This document shows, in pieces, positions 25,790 through 34,495 of a stretch of 64,000 nt of DNA (position 1 is the stretch's first letter; each line of letters starts with the position of its first letter). Under the pieces are notes generated by a model. That model was given only the letters and a program-made list of their open reading frames with translations. It was not told the DNA's origin and did no database searches. Both the position numbers and the translations under genes were made by a program. The DNA is from Ensifer canadensis (GTDB taxonomy: Bacteria; Pseudomonadota; Alphaproteobacteria; Rhizobiales; Rhizobiaceae): contig NZ_CP083370.1 of the NCBI RefSeq assembly GCF_017488845.2, positions 1,550,001 through 1,614,000 of the forward strand, in the 5' to 3' direction.

Positions 25790-26058
25790 TGGCGGCGGAG
25801 TGCCGCGGATGGCCTGACGTGAAGGCCGGCGTGATCTGGAAATAATGAGGAGGCCCATCTGACATGGGCCATCCTCACGCAGATCAGCCGAAACGACATC
25901 GAAGGGGCATACTGTCCGCGGCTCGATGGTTTCGAAATAGCAGGATGCGCAGTGCATCCAATATCGGCCCGAGCGCGTCAAATTGCGCTTCGGCCGCATC
26001 GGAAACCGCCTCGAATTGCATGAGCTTCAAGAGGCGCAGGCAGGGTTTGAACCGCACC

Positions 26059-26730
26059 ATGAAGTCAGCCGTCGTCCAGCTTCCAGGCCTCAACCGCGAT
26101 CGCGACATGATCGCTGCCCTCACCAAGATCTCCGGCAAGGCGCCCGTAACCGTCTGGCAGACCGAAACGGAGATCCCTGATGTCGACCTGATCGTCATCC
26201 CCGGCGGTTTCTCCTACGGTGACTATCTGCGCTGCGGCGCGATTGCCGCGCGCATGCCGGTCATGCAGGCGATCAAGGCGAAGGCCGAAAAGGGCGTGAA
26301 GGTCCTCGGCGTCTGCAACGGTTTCCAGATCCTGGTCGAGGCCGGTCTGCTCCCGGGCGCGCTGATGCGCAACGCATCGCTCAAGTTCGTCTGCCGCGAG
26401 GTCAAGCTCGAAGTCGTCAACGCCGACACCGACTTTACCCGCGCCTATTCCAAGGGACAGATCATCCGCAGCCCGGTTGCGCACCACGACGGCAACTACT
26501 TCGCCGACGCGGAGACCCTGAAGACGATCGAAGGCAACGGCCAGGTCGTGTTCCGCTACGCCGAAGGCACCAATCCGAATGGCTCGATGGGCGATATTGC
26601 CGGCGTGATGAACACGGCCGGCAACGTGCTCGGCATGATGCCGCATCCGGAAAACCTGATCGAGGCGGCTCATGGCGGCGCCGATGGTCGCGGCATCTTC
26701 GCTTCGGCTCTCGAAGTAATCGCCGCTTAA
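26059..26730 (+). CDS. purQ: FGAM synthase glutaminase subunit PurQ
   Basis: The 223-residue class I glutamine amidotransferase supplies ammonia to PurL. The nucleophile elbow GVCNGFQ carries the catalytic Cys (about residue 86), and the His-Glu pair is in [21 protein letters not shown] at the N-terminus and [12 protein letters not shown] are typical. ATG 26059 is chosen by conservation. The frame stays open to 25864, but those 65 codons show no family resemblance. The 269-nt gap after purS is unusually long for this gene pair. Confidence 0.97.
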   Translation: MKSAVVQLPGLNRDRDMIAALTKISGKAPVTVWQTETEIPDVDLIVIPGGFSYGDYLRCGAIAARMPVMQAIKAKAEKGVKVLGVCNGFQILVEAGLLPGALMRNASLKFVCREVKLEVVNADTDFTRAYSKGQIIRSPVAHHDGNYFADAETLKTIEGNGQVVFRYAEGTNPNGSMGDIAGVMNTAGNVLGMMPHPENLIEAAHGGADGRGIFASALEVIAA

Positions 26731-26785
26731 CCGTCGCGCTGATAGAAGGCATCCGACCATCCCCGTAACGCAAGCGAGACCGTCG

Positions 26786-27193
26786 ATGCCTTCCATGTTT
26801 TCTAGACGCCTGACCGGCCCTGCTTGCGCGGCGTTCGCCCTGACGCTTCTGGCGTCCTGCCAAACATCGCGCCCGCCGGCGCCGACGGCAAGCTCGGCAG
26901 CCCTGCCGACAATGGAACGCGTGGCGCTCGGCGCCAACAGCTGCTGGTTCAAATCGGGCGATGCTGCCTTCAAGAACTACCGGCTTGCCCCTGAACTCAA
27001 TTCCTTCTCCGGACGTCCCCGCATCCTGATCGTGCCGCGCAAGTCGCCGGAAGCACGGCCGCTTGCCGTCATCCAGGCGGAAGGCCAGCCGGCGCGGTTG
27101 CAGGCGTTCGGACCGCTCATGAGCGAACCGGTCGCCACCCGCATGAGTGCAGATATCCGGCGTTGGGCCGCTGGCGGCCAGGGCTGCAATTAA
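26786..27193 (+). CDS. Small predicted lipoprotein
   Basis: The 135-residue protein starts with a lipoprotein signal: a basic N-terminus (SRRL), a hydrophobic stretch and the lipobox LLASC with Cys25. The mature part is about 110 residues with two more cysteines (NSCWF and GQGCN) that could form a disulfide. No family is recognised. It should be anchored to a membrane and face the periplasm. It lies 55 nt behind purQ on the same strand, but a functional link to purine synthesis is unlikely. Confidence 0.72.
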   Translation: MPSMFSRRLTGPACAAFALTLLASCQTSRPPAPTASSAALPTMERVALGANSCWFKSGDAAFKNYRLAPELNSFSGRPRILIVPRKSPEARPLAVIQAEGQPARLQAFGPLMSEPVATRMSADIRRWAAGGQGCN

Positions 27194-27281
27194 TCCAGGC
27201 ACCGGTTGAGAGTTCGGACGCTGTTGGCTGGTGCCCTCAGCGTTCGCTGATGCGCGTCGCAATCTCTAGGGCATACGGCGC

Positions 27282-27326
27282 TTTGTTCGCATGCCGCTAT
27301 CGCAAAACCACCGCACGCTTTGTGTG
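27282..27326 (-). repeat. Dispersed hairpin repeat (family 2), copy C
   Basis: Read on the minus strand this has GGTTTTGCGATAGCGGCATGCG, the conserved tail of copies A and B, with a degenerated left arm. It lies between the lipoprotein gene and the convergent DUF1127 gene. Confidence 0.55.
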
Positions 27327-27333
27327 ATGCCCG

Positions 27334-27588
27334 TTAACGCCAGAACGCCACGGACGATTCCCGCCGGGCATCCTTCTCGCAGACCCCGATATCGATCAGT
27401 TGCCAATCGCTCATCTCTTCGAGAGCTAACCGGCTGCGTCTCTTGGCGGCCAGGAAACAATAGAGCCGCCAGAGACGTTGAAGCGCGTTCTTAGCACTCC
27501 CCGAGATTTCGACATCAAACCCGATCTTGCGACGCGCGCGAGGGGCCTTTTTCACGACTGCCGAGCAAATTGTATCAATTGTACTCAT
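27334..27588 (-). CDS. DUF1127 small protein
   Basis: The 84-residue protein has a C-terminal DUF1127 motif (RRSRLALEEMSDWQLIDIGVCEKDA), an Arg-rich helix pair that in some alphaproteobacteria binds RNA and affects phosphate, carbon and RNA metabolism. I chose ATG 27588 (GGAG 7 nt upstream); an in-frame ATG at 27639 is possible but lies in the shared regulatory region. It is divergent from a MocR-type regulator gene that probably controls it, a pairing seen often in rhizobia. Confidence 0.85.
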   Translation of the reverse strand: MSTIDTICSAVVKKAPRARRKIGFDVEISGSAKNALQRLWRLYCFLAAKRRSRLALEEMSDWQLIDIGVCEKDARRESSVAFWR

Positions 27589-27596
27589 TGTAGGCT

Positions 27597-27626
27597 CCAA
27601 TGCATCGATTGCTATCATTGCATTGG
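27597..27626. promoter_or_regulatory. Candidate operator between DUF1127 and MocR genes
   Basis: CCAATGCA (27597-27604) and TGCATTGG (27619-27626) form a perfect 8-bp inverted repeat around a 14-bp spacer. The region also has repeated ATTGT and ATCAATTG words. It lies between the two start codons, the expected place for MocR binding. Confidence 0.5.
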
Positions 27627-27670
27627 TGATAATTGACATATTTCGCTGTGTAATCTAGGTAATTGTCACT

Positions 27671-29089
27671 ATGACAAATTGGCTCCCGGACATTCAGCAG
27701 GGTCATGGTCCGCTTTATGCGCGGATCGCCGACCAGATCGAACAGGCAATTGGCGAAGGCGCCCTGCCCGTCGGCGCAAAATTGCCGCCGCAGCGCAATC
27801 TCGCCTATGACATTGGTGTCACCATTGGTACCATTGGACGCGCCTACAATATCGTGCGCGAACGCGGCCTCGTCAGCGGCGAGGTCGGGCGCGGAACCTA
27901 TGTTCTCGATCACCAGGAAAGCCGCCCGCCCGAGCAGGCCGATCCGCTGACCACATCCTTGGCCGGCACCCGGCCGCTGATTGCACCCGCCGGCAAATTG
28001 CGCTTCGACAGCACCGCGGCGCCGGACATCGGCCAGGGCTTTGTCCTGAGTGAGCTCTTGAGCGAGATCAGCCGCGATCACCACGCCGACATTGCCAGCT
28101 ACGCGCGCAATTTCCCGGATCACTGGTTTGAGGCCGGATGCCAATGGCTGGCGCGCGGCGGCTTTCGTCCCTCGCCTGAAACGATCGTGCCGACGCTCGG
28201 AGCGCACGCGGCTGTCATTGCCGTGATCGCGGCAGTCACCTCGCCCGGCGATCGTATCGCCTTCGAGACCTTGACCTATTCCCAGGTCAGCCGCAGCGCC
28301 GGCTTGATCGGGCGCCGCACGACCCTGATGGAATCGGATGAATTCGGCCTGATTCCCGAGGATTTCGAGCGGGTCTGCGCGCAGCAGCATCCCAAGCTCG
28401 CCTTCCTTATGCCAAGCGCGCAGAATCCGACCGTTGCCGTCATGCCGCTCGCCCGGCGTCAGGCGATTGCCGATATCGCCCGCAAGTACGGTGTCTGGCT
28501 GGTGGAGGACGATCTCTACGGCGCCATGACCGGCGATCCGACGCCGCCTTTAGCGGAGCTTGCACCTGAGCGGACCTTCCTGGTTGGTGGTCTTTCAAAG
28601 TCTGTTGCTGCCGGTGTGCGCGGCGGCTGGGTTGCCTGCCCTCCCCATTTCAGCCAGCGCATTCGCATTGCCCACAAGATGGTCAGTGGCGGCCTGCCGT
28701 TCATCCTGGCGGAGCTGTGTTCGCGGCTGGTGCTTTCCGGAGCGGCCACTATTCTGCGCGGCAAGGGTATCGAAGAGATCCGGGCGCGCGAGGCGATTGC
28801 CCGCGAAGTGTTCGATGGCATCGAGTTCAGCTCGCATCCGTGCGTTCCCTTCCTCTGGATGAAGCTGCCGGAACCGTGGCTTTCCGGCACATTCAAGCAG
28901 GCTGCACTGCAGGAAGGCGTGCTCGTCGACGACGAGGACGAATTCAAGGCCGGCCGGGCGGACCGCGTCTTTCACCGTATCCGTATCGGCTTTTCCTCAC
29001 CGGCCGACCGTGCCGAAGTGCGCAACGGCTTCCAGACTTTGCGGCGGTTGCTCGACAGCGGACGAGTGGGTTACGACAGTTTCGACTGA
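27671..29089 (+). CDS. MocR-type GntR/aminotransferase-fold transcription regulator
   Basis: The 472-residue protein has an N-terminal GntR winged helix (residues about 10-78: PLYARIADQIEQAIGEG, LPPQRNLAYDIGVTIGTIGRAY) joined to a class I aminotransferase fold. The PLP lysine is likely in GGLSKSVAAGVRGGW, with the usual NP in SAQNPT and the Asp in VEDDLYG. MocR proteins use PLP or an aldimine to sense amines or vitamin B6 and often control the divergent neighbour. The divergent DUF1127 gene and the inverted repeat between them fit that model. Which amine it senses is unknown. Confidence 0.9.
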   Translation: MTNWLPDIQQGHGPLYARIADQIEQAIGEGALPVGAKLPPQRNLAYDIGVTIGTIGRAYNIVRERGLVSGEVGRGTYVLDHQESRPPEQADPLTTSLAGTRPLIAPAGKLRFDSTAAPDIGQGFVLSELLSEISRDHHADIASYARNFPDHWFEAGCQWLARGGFRPSPETIVPTLGAHAAVIAVIAAVTSPGDRIAFETLTYSQVSRSAGLIGRRTTLMESDEFGLIPEDFERVCAQQHPKLAFLMPSAQNPTVAVMPLARRQAIADIARKYGVWLVEDDLYGAMTGDPTPPLAELAPERTFLVGGLSKSVAAGVRGGWVACPPHFSQRIRIAHKMVSGGLPFILAELCSRLVLSGAATILRGKGIEEIRAREAIAREVFDGIEFSSHPCVPFLWMKLPEPWLSGTFKQAALQEGVLVDDEDEFKAGRADRVFHRIRIGFSSPADRAEVRNGFQTLRRLLDSGRVGYDSFD

Positions 29090-29151
29090 TAACCCGGTGT
29101 CCCGTATGTTTTAGCAGTCTTGTGTAGATCGATTCGCCTCAACAATTCGGC

Positions 29152-29378
29152 ATGCCAGCATTGCTTTTTCTTCGTTCATCCCACCGCCTCGCGACATCGT
29201 CGCTTGTTCTCGTCAGTTTGCTTTCGACAGCGCCTGCGAATATGCCGCAGCCGGATTCAGATTAAACGAGCATTGGAACCTGTCGGCAACGGTGGCGCAT
29301 GCCTCGCATGCCGAACTTTGCGGCGGCCCCAACGATGGCTCGACCCGTGCCGATCTCGCACTCGGCTACAAGTTCTGA
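29152..29378 (+). pseudogene. Remnant of a PagL-like acyloxyacyl hydrolase gene
   Basis: From ATG 29152 there is a signal-peptide-like frame of 37 codons (RLATSSLVLVSLLSTAPA) that ends at TAA 29263-29265. A second frame, open from before 29220 to TGA 29376-29378, encodes about 45 residues including LNEHWNLSATVAHASHAELC and ending LALGYKF. This resembles the C-terminal beta-strands of PagL-type lipid A 3-O-deacylases (catalytic HxSxA, final aromatic residue). The ~100 residues in between are missing. The best reading is an internal deletion plus frame change that killed the gene. Moderate confidence because the match is short. Confidence 0.5.
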
Positions 29379-29574
29379 CAGGTCGGCACCACCTGAGGCG
29401 CGTGAGGGCATCAAAAAGGGCGGCAACCGTTGTTGATCGCCCGTATTTTTCTGTCGCGCCGCGCCGCAGCATACGCTAAAGAAGCGGCAAAGCGCCCCCT
29501 GTGTCTGTTGCGGTTCGCACGCGCCATATCCCGTGGAAGGATTGCGCGCCGCCCGAAGGATTTGACGGTCGACG

Positions 29575-31815
29575 ATGACGATTTCCAACACCCGCCCCAT
29601 CACCCCGGAACTCATCGCCTCGCACGGGCTCAAGCCCGACGAATACGAGCGCATTCTCGGCCTGATCGGACGCGAGCCGACCTTTACCGAGCTCGGCATT
29701 TTTTCGGCGATGTGGAACGAGCACTGCTCCTACAAGTCTTCCAAGAAGTGGCTTCGCACGCTGCCGACCAAGGGCCCGCGCGTCATCCAGGGTCCGGGTG
29801 AAAACGCCGGCGTCGTCGACATCGATGATGGCGACTGCGTCGTCTTCAAGATGGAGAGCCACAACCATCCGTCCTATATCGAGCCCTACCAGGGTGCTGC
29901 GACCGGCGTCGGCGGCATCCTGCGCGACGTCTTCACCATGGGCGCCCGTCCGGTTGCGGCGATGAACGCCCTGCGCTTCGGCTCGCCGGATCACCCGAAG
30001 ACCCGCCACCTCGTTTCCGGCGTCGTTGCCGGCGTCGGCGGCTACGGCAATTCCTTCGGTGTTCCGACCGTCGGCGGCGAAGTCGAGTTCGATGCCCGCT
30101 ATAACGGCAACATCCTCGTCAACGCCTTTGCCGCCGGTCTCGCCAAAAGCGATGCGATCTTCTACTCCAAGGCCGAAGGCGTCGGCCTCCCGGTCGTCTA
30201 TCTCGGCGCCAAGACCGGCCGTGACGGCGTCGGCGGCGCGACCATGGCCTCGGCCGAGTTCGACGAATCGATCGAGGAAAAGCGCCCGACCGTGCAGGTC
30301 GGCGACCCCTTCACCGAAAAGTGCCTGCTCGAAGCCTGCCTCGAGCTGATGCAGACGGGTGCCGTCATCGCCATCCAGGACATGGGTGCAGCCGGCCTCA
30401 CCTGCTCGGCCGTCGAAATGGGCGCCAAGGGCGACCTCGGCATCGAGCTTAACCTCGACACCGTGCCGGTGCGCGAAGAGCGCATGACCGCTTACGAAAT
30501 GATGCTTTCGGAAAGCCAGGAGCGCATGCTCATGGTGCTTGAGCCGGCCAAGGAAGAAGTCGCCAAGGCGATCTTCGTCAAGTGGGGCCTCGATTTCGCG
30601 ATCGTCGGCAAGACCACGGACGACCTGCGTTTCCGCATTCTGCATCAGGGCGAAGAAGTGGCGAACCTGCCGATCAAGGAACTGGGCGACGAAGCGCCGG
30701 AATACGACCGTCCCTGGACCCCGGCCAAGGTCCCGACCGCGCTTGCGACCAACGACATCCCGCAGACGGACGTTGCTGATGCGCTCGTGCAATTGGTCGG
30801 TTCGGCCAACAATTCCTCGCGCCGCTGGGTCTACGAACAATACGACACGCTGATCCAGGGCAACTCGCTGCAGCTGCCGGGCGGCGACGCCGGCGTTGTG
30901 CGCGTCGAGGGTCACCAGAGCAAGGCGCTGGCCTTCTCCTCCGACGTGACGCCGCGTTATGTCGAGGCGGATCCGTTCGAAGGCGGCAAACAGGCGGTTG
31001 CCGAATGCTGGCGCAACCTGACGGCAACCGGCGCGCTGCCGCTGGCAGCAACCGACAATCTCAATTTCGGCAACCCGGAACGTCCTGAGATCATGAGCCA
31101 GCTGGTCCATGCCATCAAGGGCATCGGTGAGGCCTGCACCGCGCTTGATTTCCCGATCGTTTCCGGCAACGTCTCGCTCTACAACGAGACCAACGGCCAG
31201 GGAATCCTGCCGACCCCCACCATCGGCGGCGTCGGCCTGATCAAGGACTGGTCGAAGATGGCGCGCATCCGGTTTGCCGCTGCCGGCGAAACGATCCTGC
31301 TTGCCGGCGCGCCGGAAGGCCTCGGTTCGCACATCGCCCAGTCGGTCTACATGCGCGACGTCCATGGCCGCACTGACGGTCCGGCGCCGCATGTCGACCT
31401 CGCACATGAGCGCAAGGTCGGTGACTTCGTCCGTGGGCTGATCGTCGACGGTCTGGCGACATCAGTTCATGACTGCTCGTCCGGCGGCCTGGCTCTCGCC
31501 GTTGCCGAAATGGCGATGGCTTCGGATATCGGCGCGACCGTGGATGTGGTCGAAGGTCATGATCCGATTGCTGTTTTCTATGGCGAAGACCAGGGACGCT
31601 ACGTGCTGACGGTTGCGGCCGGTAACGTCGCTGCCGTTCGCGCCCGTGCGGAAAAGGCAGGCGTTGCCCTGCCGGAAATCGGCAAGACCGGCGGCGATGC
31701 CGTCAAGCTCGGTGCAGCGCGCGCCGTCGCAATTCAGCAATTGCGCTCGGCCCATGAATCGTGGTTCCCTGACTTTATGGACGGCTCCAGCAACGCTGCT
31801 GCTGCCGCAGAATAA
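29575..31815 (+). CDS. purL: FGAM synthase subunit PurL (small type)
   Basis: The 746-residue enzyme converts FGAR, ATP and ammonia to FGAM. It is the short PurL form without a glutaminase domain, so it needs the PurS and PurQ encoded 3 kb upstream. Conserved stretches include [33 protein letters not shown] (here [12 protein letters not shown]) and [19 protein letters not shown] 29575 fits the conserved N-terminus. The BolA gene follows by 19 nt. Confidence 0.97.
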   Translation: MTISNTRPITPELIASHGLKPDEYERILGLIGREPTFTELGIFSAMWNEHCSYKSSKKWLRTLPTKGPRVIQGPGENAGVVDIDDGDCVVFKMESHNHPSYIEPYQGAATGVGGILRDVFTMGARPVAAMNALRFGSPDHPKTRHLVSGVVAGVGGYGNSFGVPTVGGEVEFDARYNGNILVNAFAAGLAKSDAIFYSKAEGVGLPVVYLGAKTGRDGVGGATMASAEFDESIEEKRPTVQVGDPFTEKCLLEACLELMQTGAVIAIQDMGAAGLTCSAVEMGAKGDLGIELNLDTVPVREERMTAYEMMLSESQERMLMVLEPAKEEVAKAIFVKWGLDFAIVGKTTDDLRFRILHQGEEVANLPIKELGDEAPEYDRPWTPAKVPTALATNDIPQTDVADALVQLVGSANNSSRRWVYEQYDTLIQGNSLQLPGGDAGVVRVEGHQSKALAFSSDVTPRYVEADPFEGGKQAVAECWRNLTATGALPLAATDNLNFGNPERPEIMSQLVHAIKGIGEACTALDFPIVSGNVSLYNETNGQGILPTPTIGGVGLIKDWSKMARIRFAAAGETILLAGAPEGLGSHIAQSVYMRDVHGRTDGPAPHVDLAHERKVGDFVRGLIVDGLATSVHDCSSGGLALAVAEMAMASDIGATVDVVEGHDPIAVFYGEDQGRYVLTVAAGNVAAVRARAEKAGVALPEIGKTGGDAVKLGAARAVAIQQLRSAHESWFPDFMDGSSNAAAAAE

Positions 31816-31834
31816 TAAAGGGAGTTGGCATATC

Positions 31835-32068
31835 ATGCCCATGGCACCAGGCGACATCGAAGACATGATCAAGGCAGGAATTCCCGGCGCCAAGGTCACG
31901 ATCCGCGATTTGGCCGGTGACGGCGACCACTATGCCGCCGAAGTCGTGGCCGAAGTCTTTCGCGGAAAGACCCGCGTGCAGCAGCACCAGATGGTCTACA
32001 ACGCATTGAAGGGCAACATGGGCGGCGTTCTGCACGCCCTTGCCCTTCAGACCAGCGCGCCGGAGTAA
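31835..32068 (+). CDS. BolA-family protein
   Basis: The 77-residue protein is a short BolA of the YrbA/BolA2 type. The core AEVVAEVFRGKTRVQQHQMVYNAL contains the conserved FxGKxRVxQHQMVY motif, with the histidine that co-ligates a [2Fe-2S] cluster with a monothiol glutaredoxin. A GGGAG ribosome-binding site lies about 10 nt upstream of ATG 31835. The Grx4 gene grxD lies 386 nt downstream, so the partners are encoded together; iron-sulfur trafficking or iron sensing is the expected role. Confidence 0.93.
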   Translation: MPMAPGDIEDMIKAGIPGAKVTIRDLAGDGDHYAAEVVAEVFRGKTRVQQHQMVYNALKGNMGGVLHALALQTSAPE

Positions 32069-32075
32069 GGCTGGA

Positions 32076-32318
32076 ATGGCCGACCTGATCAAGGAACTGG
32101 TCAGTGGCGTTGTCGACAGCGCGCTGAAGGAAATCCTGAAGAAGACCGGCGTCAAGCGGACCGCGACGAAGCGGACCAAGCGCCGGACGCGCAAGGCGGC
32201 GACGGGTGGCATTCTAGGGGATATCCTGGAAGCCGCCATCGGAAAGCCGGCCAAGAAACAGGTGAGCCGGCGGCGAACCGCCAGCGCACGCAGCAAGACC
32301 CGTCGCCGTTCGGCCTGA
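32076..32318 (+). CDS. Small basic protein between BolA and Grx4 genes
   Basis: The 80-residue protein is rich in Lys and Arg. It has a helical N-terminus (LIKELVSGVVDSALKEIL), a basic stretch (KRTKRRTRK), a Gly/Ala helix (GGILGDILEAAIG) and a basic C-terminus. It contains no cysteine. ATG 32076 lies 7 nt after the BolA stop, so the genes are cotranscribed. No family is recognised; the charge suggests nucleic-acid or acidic-surface binding. Confidence 0.75.
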   Translation: MADLIKELVSGVVDSALKEILKKTGVKRTATKRTKRRTRKAATGGILGDILEAAIGKPAKKQVSRRRTASARSKTRRRSA

Positions 32319-32369
32319 GCAGTTGTATTAAAACCACATCTTGAGGCCCATCAATATTTGTTGCACTTG

Positions 32370-32385
32370 GGTGATGAAAATCACC
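32370..32385. promoter_or_regulatory. Palindrome upstream of grxD
   Basis: GGTGAT-GAAA-ATCACC is a perfect 6-bp inverted repeat, 69 nt before the grxD start. It may be an operator or a small hairpin; no regulator can be assigned. Confidence 0.35.
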
Positions 32386-32453
32386 GATATGCATGCTATC
32401 TAAGGCCCAATCGATATCCGGTCCTTGAAACCGGGCGCAGGAAGGATGAAAAG

Positions 32454-32792
32454 ATGAGCGGAATTCACGAATTCATCGCGAACGAAGTCAAGACCAACGA
32501 CGTGGTGCTCTTCATGAAGGGTACGCCGCAGTTCCCACAGTGTGGGTTCTCCGGCCAGGTGGTCCAGATTCTCGATTACATCGGCGTCGACTACAAGGGC
32601 ATCAATGTCCTTGCCGACGCGGACCTGCGTCAGGGCATCAAGGACTATTCGAGCTGGCCGACCATCCCACAGCTTTACGTGAAGGGTGAATTCGTCGGCG
32701 GTTGCGACATCGTCCGCGAAATGTTCCAGGCTGGCGAGCTCCAGTCGCACCTGCAGGAACAGGGAATCTCGGTCAAGGGCGCCGCTGCCTAA
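32454..32792 (+). CDS. grxD: Monothiol glutaredoxin Grx4
   Basis: The 112-residue protein has the CGFS active site of monothiol glutaredoxins (Cys30 in QCGFS), the WPTIPQLYV cis-proline loop and GGCDI. It carries [2Fe-2S] clusters together with glutathione and passes them to targets, or forms a sensor complex with BolA. ATG 32454 follows GAAGGATGAA. It is the last gene of the BolA group; a strong terminator follows 28 nt after the stop. Confidence 0.97.
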   Translation: MSGIHEFIANEVKTNDVVLFMKGTPQFPQCGFSGQVVQILDYIGVDYKGINVLADADLRQGIKDYSSWPTIPQLYVKGEFVGGCDIVREMFQAGELQSHLQEQGISVKGAAA

Positions 32793-32820
32793 GTCAGGCC
32801 GCCAACTCCGATCTGGTCGG

Positions 32821-32844
32821 AAAAGGCGGGTGACCGCCTTTTTT
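32821..32844 (+). terminator. Rho-independent terminator of grxD
   Basis: AAGGCGG-GTGA-CCGCCTT is followed by TTTT. The hairpin with T-tract is on the plus strand just after grxD. Confidence 0.88.
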
Positions 32845-32895
32845 GATTCCGGAATTAAATCCGGATCGTCTAATTTTCGTTGTTCTTTACTAGGC

Positions 32896-32935
32896 GGAGC
32901 ACACTCACGCTCTGTGGAGCACACTCACGCTCTGT
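32896..32935. repeat. Perfect 20-bp tandem duplication
   Basis: The unit GGAGCACACTCACGCTCTGT occurs twice with no gap (32896-32915 and 32916-32935). It is in the non-coding spacer upstream of the MFS pair. Confidence 0.95.
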
Positions 32936-33204
32936 CATGAAGTGGTCGCGATAAAGCGGCATAAGCAGCCTGAAAGGGCGTTCGCCCGTTCCCATGCTCC
33001 GGCTTGGCCCGGCTGCCCATCGCCGATAGTCCCTTTCGCTTCACATCGGATGCCGCCTGCACCGCTGCGCCGGACCAGGCCCGTCCCCTCAACTGTTCTC
33101 GACATGCCGACCGGCATTTTGCCAGCCGACGTCGCCTCTTTCCGGAACAAACTCCGGTCTTGACCTATTTCGGTTGCGTCCGGCGCGCCGCAAGGATTTT
33201 GCCT

Positions 33205-34440
33205 ATGACGAGCATGACAGACGAAGCGGCCGCTCCCGGCCTCAGCAAATTTCAGTTCATCGCCTTGATGGCGATGCTGATGGCGGTCAATGCCGTGTCG
33301 ATCGATATCATGTTGCCCGGCCTGCAGGAGATCGGCGCCAGCCTTGGTGTAACCGACGAAAACCATCGGCAATATGTCATCACCGCCTATCTTATCGGTA
33401 TGGGCGTGGCGCAGCTTTTCTTCGGCCCGTTGTCTGATCGATTCGGCCGCAAGGCGCCGCTGCTCGTCGGCCTCGGCATTTATGGTGTCTGCGCGATCGC
33501 AATCGTCATCGTGCCGACCTTCGGCGCGCTGCTGGCGTTGCGCTTCGTCCAGGGCATCGGTGCAGCCGCGACCCGTGTTATTACCGTGTCGATCGTTCGC
33601 GACGTCTATGGCGGCCGTCGCATGGCTGAAGTGATGTCGCTGATCATGATGGTGTTCATGATCGTGCCGGTCATAGCGCCGAGCGTCGGCCAGTTGATCA
33701 TGATCTTTGCCGAATGGCACATGATCTTCGTCGTCATCGCGCTCTTTGCCTTCACGATCGCAACGCTTGTGGTGTTCCGGCTTCAGGAAACGCTGAACCC
33801 GGATCATCGCCGCGCCTTTACCCCTTCGGTCATCCTCAGCGGCTTCAAGATCGTCCTGACGAACCGGCTGTCGCTGTTCTATACGCTGGCGACATCCGTT
33901 ATCCTCGGGGCGCTCTTCGGCTTCATCAACTCTGCCCAGCAGATCCTGGTCGGGGTCTATGGGCTGGGCCTGTGGTTTCCGGTCGTGTTTGCGGCATTTG
34001 CCGGGATGATGGCGGTCGCGTCCTTCACTAATTCGCAGCTCGTTCGGCGCTTCGGCATGCGGGCGCTGTCGCATGCTGCCCTACTCGGCTTCACGCTGGC
34101 GAGCTTCCTCTGGATGGCGGCGTCGCTTTATGGTCCGGTGCCCTTCCCGCTGTTCGTGGTGCTCTATGGCGCCGCCATGTTCCAGTTCGGGCTGATCGCG
34201 TCGAACTTCAATGCGATGGCGATGGAGCCGCTCGGCCACGTCGCCGGCACGGCCTCCTCGGTGCTCGGCTTCACCCAGACCATCGGCGGCGGCGTCATCG
34301 GCGCCTTCATCGGCCAGGCTTTCGATGGGACGGCGACACCGCTCGCGATCGGCTACTTCACCGTCGCGGCGATCGGCGTCGTCTTCGTCCTCATCGCCGA
34401 ACGCGGAAAGCTGTTCAAGGCACACAATCCGGCAGGCTGA
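33205..34440 (+). CDS. MFS multidrug efflux protein, Bcr/CflA-like (paralog 1)
   Basis: The 411-residue protein has about 12 membrane segments and belongs to the drug:H+ antiporter branch of the major facilitator superfamily. Motif A is GPLSDRFGRK and motif C-like/B region is LRFVQGIGAAATRVITVSIVRD, both typical of Bcr/CflA. I chose ATG 33205 (AGGAT upstream); the frame is open further up without conservation. A second, clearly similar MFS gene follows 55 nt after the stop, so the pair looks like a tandem duplication. Confidence 0.92.
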   Translation: MTSMTDEAAAPGLSKFQFIALMAMLMAVNAVSIDIMLPGLQEIGASLGVTDENHRQYVITAYLIGMGVAQLFFGPLSDRFGRKAPLLVGLGIYGVCAIAIVIVPTFGALLALRFVQGIGAAATRVITVSIVRDVYGGRRMAEVMSLIMMVFMIVPVIAPSVGQLIMIFAEWHMIFVVIALFAFTIATLVVFRLQETLNPDHRRAFTPSVILSGFKIVLTNRLSLFYTLATSVILGALFGFINSAQQILVGVYGLGLWFPVVFAAFAGMMAVASFTNSQLVRRFGMRALSHAALLGFTLASFLWMAASLYGPVPFPLFVVLYGAAMFQFGLIASNFNAMAMEPLGHVAGTASSVLGFTQTIGGGVIGAFIGQAFDGTATPLAIGYFTVAAIGVVFVLIAERGKLFKAHNPAG

Positions 34441-34495
34441 CGATAGCCTGCCGGCCGATTATTCCTCCCAGATCTGCTCTTCACGGGTTCGCACA

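Larger units (their letters stand above)
32793..33204. other. Spacer between grxD and the first MFS gene
   Basis: The 412-bp spacer holds the grxD terminator (32821-32844) and a 20-bp tandem duplication (32896-32935). A CTTGAC box is seen near 33161 but without a good -10 partner. No gene is supported. Confidence 0.5.

Noticed and set aside
25864..26058. 65-codon N-terminal extension of PurQ
   Set aside because: It is basic and Ser-rich with no PurQ similarity; orthologues begin at [10 protein letters not shown].
29152..29265. 37-codon frame as an independent small secreted peptide
   Set aside because: It ends before a mature part and is better explained as the signal peptide of the broken PagL-like gene.
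29476..31407. 643-codon minus-strand frame over purL
   Set aside because: Shadow of a well-conserved purL; GC-rich third positions open the opposite frame.
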